From JAABTL01 sp964465355 (GTDB lineage: Bacteria; Deinococcota; Deinococci; Deinococcales; Trueperaceae): a stretch of 64,000 nucleotides of DNA. The DNA is taken from the NCBI GenBank assembly GCA_964465355.1, contig CAYXJZ010000006.1:4908-68907 (forward strand), given 5' to 3'. Below the pieces are notes generated by a model. The model was not told the origin of the DNA, did not search any database, and saw nothing but the letters and a program-made list of their open reading frames with translations. Both the position numbers and the translations under genes were made by a program. This document shows positions 49,511 to 56,790 of the stretch, piece by piece (positions within the stretch are counted from its first letter, which is position 1; the number at the start of each line of letters is the position of its first letter).

Positions 49511-50311
49511 ATGTTCCAACTCGACCTGAGCGGCAAGACCGGCCTCGTCATGGGCGTGGCCAACCAACGCAGCCTGGCCTGGGCCATCGCCCAGCGCCTG
49601 CACGACGCCGGCGCCAACCTGGCATACAGCTACCAGGGTGAACGCCTCAGGCCTGCCCTCGAGAAGCTCACCGACGGCCATGACGCGCTGCTGGCGGAGT
49701 GCGACGTCGGCGACGACGCCCAGATCGAGGCGCTGTTCGAGGCCGTGCGTGAACGCTACGGCCGGCTCGACTACCTGGTGCACGCGCTGGCCTTCGCCCC
49801 ACCGGCCACCTTCGAGCACCCCTTCCACCAGACCACCCGCGACGACTGGCGCACGGCCATGGACGTCTCCGCCTACTCGCTCGTGGCGGTGGCCAACCGG
49901 GCCAAGCCGTTGATGACCGAGGGCGGTTCCATCGTCACCCTCAGCTACCTGGCGGCCGAGCGCGTGGTGCCGCACTACAACATGATGGGCGTGGCCAAGG
50001 CCGCCCTCGAGGCCTCGGTCCGCTACCTGGCCTACGAGCTCGGCGAGTTCGGTGTGCGCGTCAACGCCGTCTCCGCCGGACCGGTGCGCACCATCGCCGC
50101 CCGCTCCATCGCCGGCTTCGGCGACATGTACGCCGAGGCAGGCAGGCAGTCCATGCTGCGCCGCAACATCACCGCCGAGGAGGTGGGCAGCCTCGGCCTC
50201 TCGCTGCTGGTGCAGGAACTGGGTGGCGGCGTGACAGGGGAGACGGTGTACGTCGACGCCGGCTTCCACGCCATCGGGATGTTCCTGCCGCAGGGGATGG
50301 CTGGCGACTGA
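49511..50311 (+). CDS. fabI: Enoyl-[acyl-carrier-protein] reductase (NADH)
   Basis: The 266-aa product starts MFQLDLSGKTGLVMGVANQR and has the FabI signature: ANQRSLAWAIAQRLHDAGA, LVHALAFAP, LSYLAAERVVPHYNMMGVAK (Y-x6-K) and ARSIAGF. It reduces the trans-2 double bond in the last step of fatty-acid elongation. GGAGG lies 5 nt before the ATG. A longer in-frame start upstream exists but adds 17 residues not typical of FabI. It lies between the response regulator and the trp operon. Confidence 0.95.
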   Translation: MFQLDLSGKTGLVMGVANQRSLAWAIAQRLHDAGANLAYSYQGERLRPALEKLTDGHDALLAECDVGDDAQIEALFEAVRERYGRLDYLVHALAFAPPATFEHPFHQTTRDDWRTAMDVSAYSLVAVANRAKPLMTEGGSIVTLSYLAAERVVPHYNMMGVAKAALEASVRYLAYELGEFGVRVNAVSAGPVRTIAARSIAGFGDMYAEAGRQSMLRRNITAEEVGSLGLSLLVQELGGGVTGETVYVDAGFHAIGMFLPQGMAGD

Positions 50312-50411
50312 GCCTCTCAGGCTGAGCCCTTGAGGTTGAGCCCTTCGAAGCTCGATGCCCTCGACGCCGGTGATGACCCCGCGCCCGCTAGCCGCGTTCA
50401 CCGACCCGTGG

Positions 50412-50417
50412 TAGCGT
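50412..50417 (+). promoter_or_regulatory. -10 hexamer TAGCGT of the trp operon
   Basis: TAGCGT, 5 nt before the ATG of the leader peptide at 50423, a leaderless leader-peptide start. Confidence 0.55.
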
Positions 50418-50422
50418 CCCGC

Positions 50423-50509
50423 ATGGTGCGTCCCCATCCGTGGACCGGAGCCCTTGGGCGATGGCGGCCTCGTCTGATCGAGACCCCATCGTGGTGCAGC
50501 CGCCTCTAG
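50423..50509 (+). CDS. trpL: Trp-rich leader peptide of the trp operon
   Basis: A 28-codon ORF with three Trp codons (W7, W14, W24), far above the roughly 1 percent expected. It lies directly upstream of trpE and begins 5 nt after a -10 hexamer. Hairpin-forming sequence starts 2 nt after W24: GCAGC (50496-50500) pairs with GCTGC (50513-50517), with the leader stop codon in the loop. A ribosome stalled at W24 would block this stem, which fits transcription attenuation by Trp starvation. Trp codons are spaced, not tandem as in enteric trpL. Confidence 0.65.
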   Translation: MVRPHPWTGALGRWRPRLIETPSWCSRL

Positions 50510-50517
50510 GCCGCTGC
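50496..50517 (+). promoter_or_regulatory. Candidate attenuator hairpin in the trp leader
   Basis: GCAGC...GCTGC with a 12-nt loop holding the trpL stop codon. Further downstream TGGTCC-GA-GGACCA (50539-50552) is a perfect palindrome that could be an alternative structure or operator. No U-tract follows, so any terminator would be of the U-less kind. Confidence 0.45.
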
Positions 50518-50607
50518 CATCTGCCGCGCGACGCTGACTGGTCCGAGGACCACGACCGGTTGCTCCGCGGCACCCCATCCAAGTAGCCCACCCTCCCGGA
50601 GGACCCG
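50510..50607. promoter_or_regulatory. trp leader region
   Basis: The stretch between trpL and trpE holds the palindrome at 50539-50552 and the GGAGG site 7 nt before the trpE ATG. I looked for T-box features (specifier loop, TGGNACCGCG bulge) and found none. Confidence 0.4.
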
Positions 50608-52185
50608 ATGACCCACCAGCCACCGGCTGTTGACACCGATGCCGGCCAGCTTTCGCTACACACCCCACCGGCCGTCGAACCCATCTACCGCGAGTTGCTA
50701 GCCGATCTCGAGACCCCACTCACCGCCTACCTCAAACTGACGGGTGGACCGGCAAGGGCAGGGGTTGAGGCCGCCTCCTCGGAGCCTAGTCGCAGGCTTA
50801 ACGGCTCCGAGGAGGCGGCCTCAACCCCTAACCACGAGTTCGTGGTTCAGCCGTCCTTCTTACTGGAGTCGGTGGAGCAGGGGGAGAGGATCGCACGGTA
50901 CTCATTCCTTGGGGTGGGGGCCCGGCGGCGGTTCGAGGCTCGGGGGGAGGCGTTGACGGTCACCGCTGCTGATGGCAGCGAGGAGCGTATCCGGACCCGT
51001 GACCCGCTGCGTCTGCTATGGGACCGCACCGTGCGGGATGTACAGCAGCACCCACTGCTGCCTTCCTTCTGGAGTGGCGTGGTCGGTTACGCCTGTTACG
51101 ACCTGGTGCGGCTCTATGAGCGGTTGCCAGACGCCAATCCTGACGAGTTGGGGATCCCCGACTTGTGCTTCTTCGAGCCGGAGGTGGTGGTGATCTTCGA
51201 TCACCTGCGGCGCAAGTCCTACGTGGTGGCGGCGGCCGTGGTGGGTGACGAGGGGGACAGGACACGGGCGCAGGCTAGGGTGGACGAGACGGTGGAGAAG
51301 CTGCGCGGACACCTACCCTTCGTGCCAGGCGCCGAAGGCGGTGCGCCGATGGACTTCAGCAGCAACTTCACGCAAGAGACCTTCCGTGAGGCCGTGGCCA
51401 AGGCGGTGGACTACATCCATGCCGGGGACGTCTTCCAGGTGGTGCCAAGCCAACGGCTGTCGGCCGACCTCAGCGTGCACCCCTTCGCCGTGTACCGGGC
51501 GCTGCGCACGGTGAACCCGAGTCCATACCTCGGCTACCTGGCGATGGGGCCGGTCACCTTGGTGGCCAGCAGCCCGGAGAGCCTGGTCAAGTCCGAGGGC
51601 AGGCGGGTGGAGACGCGGCCCATCGCAGGCACCCGCAAGCGCGGGCGTGACGCGGCAGAGGACGCCGAGCTGGCCACGGAGCTGGCCGCCGACGCCAAGG
51701 AACGCGCCGAGCACGTGATGCTGGTGGACCTTGGCCGCAACGACCTCGGGCGTGTCTGCCGTCCCGGCACGGTGCGGGTCAGCGAGCTGATGAACGTGGA
51801 GCGCTACTCCCACGTCATGCACCTGGTGTCGAGGGTGGAAGGCGAGCTGGCCGAGGGCCACACGCCGCTTGACGCCTTGGCCTCCACGCTTCCCATGGGC
51901 ACGGCCTCCGGCGCGCCCAAGGTGCGCGCCATGGAGATCATCGACGAGTTGGAGCCGGTGCGCCGCGGCCCCTACGCCGGCGCCTTCGGCTACCTGGCGG
52001 TGGGCGGCGACATGGACATGGCCCTCACGCTGCGCACCATGGTGGTGGTGAACGGCCGCATCCATCTGCAGGCCGGCGGTGGTGTGGTGGCAGACAGCGA
52101 CCCCGAACTCGAGTACCAGGAGTCGCTCAACAAGCTGGCCGGCCTGCGGCGGGCCGTCGACCTGGCGGCGGAGGGTCTGGGATGA
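50608..52185 (+). CDS. trpE: Anthranilate synthase component I
   Basis: The 525-aa product is a complete TrpE: SFLLESVEQGERIARYSFLG, VVGYACYDLVRLYERLP, DVFQVVPSQRLSADL, RPIAGTRKRGRDAAED, DLGRNDLGRVCRPGTV and the chorismate-binding LPMGTASGAPKVRAMEII. It makes anthranilate from chorismate with ammonia from TrpG. Residues about 50-75 (RAGVEAASSEPSRRLNGSEE and a few more) are an insertion encoded by a 27-bp perfect inverted repeat, before the feedback-binding region. GGAGG precedes the ATG. The trpG start overlaps the stop (ATGA). Confidence 0.96.
   Translation: MTHQPPAVDTDAGQLSLHTPPAVEPIYRELLADLETPLTAYLKLTGGPARAGVEAASSEPSRRLNGSEEAASTPNHEFVVQPSFLLESVEQGERIARYSFLGVGARRRFEARGEALTVTAADGSEERIRTRDPLRLLWDRTVRDVQQHPLLPSFWSGVVGYACYDLVRLYERLPDANPDELGIPDLCFFEPEVVVIFDHLRRKSYVVAAAVVGDEGDRTRAQARVDETVEKLRGHLPFVPGAEGGAPMDFSSNFTQETFREAVAKAVDYIHAGDVFQVVPSQRLSADLSVHPFAVYRALRTVNPSPYLGYLAMGPVTLVASSPESLVKSEGRRVETRPIAGTRKRGRDAAEDAELATELAADAKERAEHVMLVDLGRNDLGRVCRPGTVRVSELMNVERYSHVMHLVSRVEGELAEGHTPLDALASTLPMGTASGAPKVRAMEIIDELEPVRRGPYAGAFGYLAVGGDMDMALTLRTMVVVNGRIHLQAGGGVVADSDPELEYQESLNKLAGLRRAVDLAAEGLG
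50760..50829. repeat. 27-bp perfect inverted repeat inside trpE
   Basis: Arms 50760-50786 and 50803-50829 are exact complements with a 16-nt loop, and the element keeps the trpE frame. It adds about 25 residues at a point where TrpE proteins usually have a short loop. The geometry resembles the 28-bp hairpin at 33018-33087 but the sequence differs. Confidence 0.9.
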
Positions 52186-52775
52186 CGCGCGTCCTGATGA
52201 TCGACAACTACGACTCCTTCACCTACAACCTGGTCCAGTACCTGGGCGAGTTGGGCGCCGAGGTCACCGTGTGGCGCAACGACGCCTTCGACTGGGCGCA
52301 GATCGACGAGTTGGCGCCCGACGCGGTGGTGGTCTCGCCCGGGCCGTGCACGCCTAGCGAGGCCGGCTATACCCTGCCGCTCATCGAACGCCTCAGCGGC
52401 CGCCTGCCGCTGCTTGGCGTCTGCCTTGGGCACCAGGCCATCGGCCAGGCCTTCGGCGGCCAGGTGGTGCGGGCGCCTCTGATCATGCACGGCAAGACCA
52501 GCGAGGTGAGCCACGACGGCAGCGGCGTGTTCAAGGGCCTGCGCGACGGCGTGGTCTGCACCCGCTACCACTCGCTGGTGGTGGTCGACCCGCCGCCGAC
52601 GCTGCTGACCAACGCCTGGGTGGACGAGGCGGGGGGCCGCACCATCATGGGCTTCCGCCACGCCGAGCACCCCACCTGGGGCGTGCAGTTCCATCCGGAG
52701 AGCGTGCTGACCGAGGACGGTCACGCCATGTTGGCGAGCTTCCTGAAGCTGGCCCAGGCACCCGCGGGAGGATGA
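52182..52775 (+). CDS. trpG: Anthranilate synthase component II (glutamine amidotransferase)
   Basis: The 197-aa class I amidotransferase has the catalytic Cys in LLGVCLGHQAIGQAFGG, a VSPGPCTPSEAG loop, YHSLVV and the His-Glu pair in GVQFHPESVLTEDG. It could serve both anthranilate and aminodeoxychorismate synthase. The ATG overlaps trpE and its own stop overlaps the first GT2 gene (ATGA), so glycosyltransferase translation is tied to it. Confidence 0.95.
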   Translation: MTRVLMIDNYDSFTYNLVQYLGELGAEVTVWRNDAFDWAQIDELAPDAVVVSPGPCTPSEAGYTLPLIERLSGRLPLLGVCLGHQAIGQAFGGQVVRAPLIMHGKTSEVSHDGSGVFKGLRDGVVCTRYHSLVVVDPPPTLLTNAWVDEAGGRTIMGFRHAEHPTWGVQFHPESVLTEDGHAMLASFLKLAQAPAGG

Positions 52776-53614
52776 ACCCGTCGGCCGCGCCAGGCGAGCC
52801 CGCCATCAGCGTGGTGGTGCCCACCCACGACCGCAGGCCGCTGCTGGAGCGCAAGCTGCGGGCGCTGGAGGCAGAGGCAGGCCGCTGCCGCTTCGAGGTG
52901 GTGGTGGTCGCCGACGGCTGCAGCGACGACACGGAGGACTTCCTGGCGACCTACCAGCCTCCCTACCCTCTGCGGTGGTGTGCCACGGACGGCAAGCACG
53001 CCGCCTATGCCCGCCAGCGCGGCGCAGAGATGGCCAGCGCAGCCGTGCTGCTGTTCAGTGACGATGACGTCATCCCCTCGCCCGGCTGGCTACAGGGCAA
53101 CCTGGCCTTGCACCAGACCGCATCGCAGGTGGGCCTGAGCCGTCTGGTCCTGCCCGACCACCTGCAGGTCGGCGTGACTCGGTCGTCGGTGCAGGGCTGG
53201 TGGAGTTGCGGAGGGGCCTCGCTCAGCCTGCGCAGTGAGCTCTACCACCGGGTGGACGGCTACGACCCTGCCTTCGCCGCCTATGGTGGTGAGGACATGG
53301 ACCTGGGGTACCGACTGTTGCTGGCCGGGGCGCGTTTCGTGTTCCTGCCGGAGGCCGCGGCCGAGCACTGGGATGAAGACTACCTGGCGACGTTGGAGGC
53401 CAAGGGCAAGGCCGCCGGACGCGCGCATGTGAAGGTGTGGCGCAAGCACGACGACCCACGCGTGGCCTGGGCGCTTGGTGTGCATCCACTCGTCCTCGCC
53501 TTGAAGGGCCTGGTCCTGCGACGCTCCTTGACCAGCCTCCTGCGTCACCACCGCTACCGCTGGGAAGTGGCCTACGTGGAAGGTGCCAGGTTGGCCATGA
53601 GGGAGGGCGCGTGA
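52772..53614 (+). CDS. Glycosyltransferase family 2 (first of two in the trp operon)
   Basis: The 280-aa GT-A protein has ISVVVPTHDRRPLLERKLRA, VVVADGCSDDTEDFL, the metal-binding LFSDDDVIPS, a GGASLSLRSELYHRVDGYDP acceptor region and EDMDLGYRLLLAGARFV. The C-terminal 70 residues are basic (RKHDDPRVAWALG; LVLRRSLTSLLRHH) and probably sit on the membrane. The acceptor is unknown. The ATG overlaps the trpG stop, which is unusual company for a GT2 gene. Confidence 0.9.
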   Translation: MNPSAAPGEPAISVVVPTHDRRPLLERKLRALEAEAGRCRFEVVVVADGCSDDTEDFLATYQPPYPLRWCATDGKHAAYARQRGAEMASAAVLLFSDDDVIPSPGWLQGNLALHQTASQVGLSRLVLPDHLQVGVTRSSVQGWWSCGGASLSLRSELYHRVDGYDPAFAAYGGEDMDLGYRLLLAGARFVFLPEAAAEHWDEDYLATLEAKGKAAGRAHVKVWRKHDDPRVAWALGVHPLVLALKGLVLRRSLTSLLRHHRYRWEVAYVEGARLAMREGA

Positions 53615-53625
53615 AGGAGGACCAC

Positions 53626-54609
53626 ATGGCGGCGGGCTCTCCCGAACTCAGCATCGTGGTGGCGACCTACGACCGCCCGGCGCTGGCGCTGGAGTCGCTG
53701 GCGGCCTGGCTACGGCAGCATGGGGATCTACCCAGCTTCGAGGTGGTGCTGGTGGACGACGGTGGTTCGGAGGAGAACCATCGCCGCCTGCGGGACGCCG
53801 TGGCCGCCGATCCAAGGCTGAGGCTGCTGCGTCGCCCCAACGGTGGACAGGCGGCGGCGCGCAACAGTGGCCTGGACGCTGCAAGGGGGGCCTGGCTGCT
53901 CTTCGCCGACGACGACGTCTCGCCCATCGACCGAGGCGTCTTGGCCCGATGGTGGGCGAGGGCGAGGGGCGGCGACGAGGCCTGGGTGGGAGCCGTCGAG
54001 GTGCCGCCTGAGGCCTCCCTCACACCGCTGCAACGGGCATGGAAGGTGCACCTGGAAGGCGGGGTGGCGCGGCTGCGGGACGGCGCACGCTTGGGTGCCA
54101 GCGGCTTCTGGGTGGCGGCCATGCTGATCCCCCGACAGGCCATGCGCGGCCTGCGCTTCGACGAGCGCCTGGCCGCCTACGGCTGGGAGGACCTCGAGTT
54201 CGGTCTGCGTCTTCACCGACTCGGCACCCGTGTCCGTCTGGCCAAGGACGCCTCGCTGTGGCACAGCGACGCGATGGACCTGCCCACCTTGCTGCGCAAG
54301 CGCGCCTCGCTTGGCCGACAGGCCTGGGTGCTCAGGGATCTGCACCCAGGCCTGAGGACAGCCTGGTGGACCGGGACCCTCGCGCCCCTGCGCTGGCTCA
54401 AGACCGCGCTGCGGGTCGAAGCGAGGGGCAGGGCGGCGCTGAAGCAGATCCGCGAGCTCGCCGACCTCCCGGCACCGCCCGAGCGGCCAGGTGACGACGC
54501 GCGTTTCGCCCGCAAGCTCTGGTGGGCACTGGAAGGCGCCTACGCCGAAGGCGTGCGCCAAGGCCAAGAGCAGCGGCGCGCCGCTGCGACGCAAGAAGGG
54601 AAGCCATGA
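53626..54609 (+). CDS. Glycosyltransferase family 2 (second of two in the trp operon)
   Basis: The 327-aa GT-A protein has LSIVVATYDRPALALESLAA, VVLVDDGGSEENHRRL, LLFADDDVSPIDRG and a GWEDLEFGLRLHRLG acceptor helix. The C-terminus is long, basic and helical (TLLRKRASLGRQAWVLRDLH). AAGGAGG gives the ATG at 53626, 11 nt after the first GT2 stop. Its stop overlaps trpD (ATGA). The two GT2s are similar in plan and may be paralogues acting in one pathway. Confidence 0.9.
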   Translation: MAAGSPELSIVVATYDRPALALESLAAWLRQHGDLPSFEVVLVDDGGSEENHRRLRDAVAADPRLRLLRRPNGGQAAARNSGLDAARGAWLLFADDDVSPIDRGVLARWWARARGGDEAWVGAVEVPPEASLTPLQRAWKVHLEGGVARLRDGARLGASGFWVAAMLIPRQAMRGLRFDERLAAYGWEDLEFGLRLHRLGTRVRLAKDASLWHSDAMDLPTLLRKRASLGRQAWVLRDLHPGLRTAWWTGTLAPLRWLKTALRVEARGRAALKQIRELADLPAPPERPGDDARFARKLWWALEGAYAEGVRQGQEQRRAAATQEGKP

Positions 54610-55652
54610 ACTCGGAACAGGGGTCGACCTGGGACATCGGCACGCTGCTCGGGCGTGTCTTCGACGGTGAGCGGCTCAGCTCGGAGGACGCCCGCGGCGT
54701 CATGGGCCGCCTGATGGACGGCGAGCTCTCGCAGATGCAGGCGGCAGCCCTGCTGGCTGCGCTGCGCACGAGGGGCGAGACGGTGGAGGAGATCATCGGC
54801 TTCGCCCAGGCCATGCGGGAGCGCGCGGTGCCGGTGCCGGTGACGGTGGACGGCCCCCTGCTCGACACCTGCGGCACCGGCGGCACCGGCCGCTCCACCA
54901 TCAACGTCAGCACCACAGCCGCCTTCGTGGCGGCCGCCGACGGCGTCAAGGTGGCCAAGCACGGCAACCGCGGCGTCACCAAGCGCTCGGGCTCAGCCGA
55001 TCTGCTCGAGGCCCTAGGCGTGAACGTCGAGTTGCGTCCTGAGCAGGTGGCCGAGGCCATCGAGACCATCGGCGTCGGCTTCATCTTCGCCCGCAGCCAC
55101 CACCCCGCCATGCGCTTCGTGGCGCCCATCCGCGCCGACCTGCAGGCCCGCACCATCTTCAACAACCTAGGACCGCTCACCAACCCTGCCGGCGCCACCC
55201 ACCAGCTGCTCGGGGTCTACGACGCGGCCTGGACCGAGCCGTTGGCCCAGGTGCTTCGCGGTCTCGGCCTGCGCCGGGCCTTGGTGGTCCATGGCGAGGG
55301 CCTTGACGACCTGGCCGTCTCCGGCTCCTCCTCCCTGAGCGAGCTGGCGGAGGACGGGAGCGTGCGCAACTACCGGCTGAGCCCCGAGGAGTTGGGGGTG
55401 AGGCGCGCGCCGCCCGAGGCCATCGCCGGCGGCGATCCGGCTGAGAACGCCGCGGCCACCCGCGCCATCCTGGCAGGAGAGGTGGATGACGCGCGCCGCG
55501 ATGTGGTGGCCTTGGCCGCCGGTGCCGCCTTCTACCTGGTGGGACGCAGCCCTGACCTGCCGAGCGGGGTGGCAAGGGCGCAGGAGCTGCTGCGGAGCGG
55601 CGCCGGCCTCGAGGTGCTCGAGCGCTATCGCTCCTTCAGCCGCATGGGCTGA
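54606..55652 (+). CDS. trpD: Anthranilate phosphoribosyltransferase
   Basis: The 348-aa product has LLDTCGTGGTGRSTINVST (PRPP-binding), KHGNRGVTKRSGSADLLEAL, FIFARSHHPAMRFVAPIRAD, RTIFNNLGPLTNPAG and VVHGEGLDDL. It joins anthranilate to PRPP, the second step to tryptophan. The ATG overlaps the second GT2 stop, so trpE-G-GT-GT-D is one coupled unit. trpC, trpF, trpB and trpA are not in the window. Confidence 0.95.
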   Translation: MNSEQGSTWDIGTLLGRVFDGERLSSEDARGVMGRLMDGELSQMQAAALLAALRTRGETVEEIIGFAQAMRERAVPVPVTVDGPLLDTCGTGGTGRSTINVSTTAAFVAAADGVKVAKHGNRGVTKRSGSADLLEALGVNVELRPEQVAEAIETIGVGFIFARSHHPAMRFVAPIRADLQARTIFNNLGPLTNPAGATHQLLGVYDAAWTEPLAQVLRGLGLRRALVVHGEGLDDLAVSGSSSLSELAEDGSVRNYRLSPEELGVRRAPPEAIAGGDPAENAAATRAILAGEVDDARRDVVALAAGAAFYLVGRSPDLPSGVARAQELLRSGAGLEVLERYRSFSRMG

Positions 55653-55658
55653 CGTTCC

Positions 55659-55673
55659 CATGGCGTGGCCATG
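55659..55673. terminator. Short hairpin after trpD
   Basis: CATGGC-GTG-GCCATG, a 6-bp perfect stem 7 nt after the trpD stop. Weak on its own, no U-tract. Confidence 0.3.
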
Positions 55674-55768
55674 ACATCCGCGTGCCAGCCTGGAGGGCTA
55701 GGGACCGCGGTCGCGACCCGAGCCAGCCGATCGGCGCTGGGTGGCAGGTGACCGCCCAGGAGGACCGC

Positions 55769-56713
55769 ATGCAGGGAACGGCGTCCGAGGTGGACCAGCA
55801 GCGTGTCGAAGCGAGCCCGGTCGTCAAGACCGGCTTCGCCGAGATGTTCAAAGGCGGCGTGATCATGGACGTGGTGACCCCACGCCAGGCGCGCATCGCC
55901 GAGGACGCGGGCGCCACCGCGGTCATGGCCCTCGAGCGGGTGCCTGCCGACATCCGTGCTCAGGGCGGCGTGGCGCGCATGAGCGATCCCGACATGATCC
56001 AAGCCATCATCGACGAGGTCTCCATCCCGGTGATGGCCAAGGTGCGCATCGGTCACTTCGTCGAGGCCCAGGTGCTCGAGGCGCTCGGCGTCGACTTCAT
56101 CGACGAGTCAGAGGTGCTCACCCCGGCCGACGAGAGCTTCCACATCGACAAGCTGGCCTTCAAGGTGCCCTTCGTCTGCGGCGCCACCGACATCGGTGAG
56201 GCGCTGCGCCGCATCGCCGAGGGCGCCTCGATGATCCGCACCAAGGGCGAGGCGGGGACGGGCAACGTCGTCGAGGCGGTGCGCCATGCGCGTTCCGTGC
56301 TTGGCGCCATCCGCCGCCTGCAGACCATGCCGGCCGAGGAGCTGATGACCTTCGCTAAGGAGCATGGCGCCCCCATCGAGCTGGTGCGCTACGTGCACCA
56401 GCACGGCCGCCTGCCGGTGGTCAACTTCGCTGCCGGCGGCATCGCCACGCCCGCCGACGCCGCCCTGATGATGCAGCTCGGCCTCGACGGGGTCTTCGTC
56501 GGCTCCGGCATCTTCAAGTCGGCGGCCGGCGCAGGCGAGGCCGAGGCGGAGAAGGCCTGGTTCGCCCGCGCCAAGGCCATCGTGGAGGCGGTGACGCACT
56601 TCCGCGACCCGGTCAAGCTGGCTGAGCTGAGCCGCGGCCTTGGTGAGGCCATGGTGGGGATCGGGCTCGACACGCTGAAGCCGGAGGAGCGGCTGGCCAG
56701 GCGCGGGTGGTGA
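55769..56713 (+). CDS. pdxS: Pyridoxal 5'-phosphate synthase, PdxS subunit
   Basis: The 314-aa barrel has GFAEMFKGGVIMDVVTPRQA, the imine lysine region VMAKVRIGHFVEAQVLEALG, DFIDESEVLTPAD, IRTKGEAGTGNVVEAVRH and NFAAGGIATPADAALMMQLG. It condenses ribose-5-phosphate, glyceraldehyde-3-phosphate and ammonia to PLP in a 24-mer with PdxT. AGGAGG precedes the ATG at 55769. pdxT lies downstream but is separated by a penicillin-binding protein gene. Confidence 0.97.
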   Translation: MQGTASEVDQQRVEASPVVKTGFAEMFKGGVIMDVVTPRQARIAEDAGATAVMALERVPADIRAQGGVARMSDPDMIQAIIDEVSIPVMAKVRIGHFVEAQVLEALGVDFIDESEVLTPADESFHIDKLAFKVPFVCGATDIGEALRRIAEGASMIRTKGEAGTGNVVEAVRHARSVLGAIRRLQTMPAEELMTFAKEHGAPIELVRYVHQHGRLPVVNFAAGGIATPADAALMMQLGLDGVFVGSGIFKSAAGAGEAEAEKAWFARAKAIVEAVTHFRDPVKLAELSRGLGEAMVGIGLDTLKPEERLARRGW

Positions 56714-56778
56714 CCGCGATCGCCGTCGACGGCCGCCGCACCCATCCCTGACGGACGACCTTCTCACGCGCCGCCTGG

Positions 56779-56784
56779 TAGGCT
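56779..56784 (+). promoter_or_regulatory. -10 hexamer TAGGCT for the PBP gene
   Basis: TAGGCT, GATCCC, GTG at 56791: the 6-nt leaderless layout. Confidence 0.6.
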
Positions 56785-56790
56785 GATCCC

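Noticed and set aside
50510..50607. T-box riboswitch before trpE
   Set aside because: No specifier stem and no TGGNACCGCG-type bulge; the Trp-rich ORF explains the region better.
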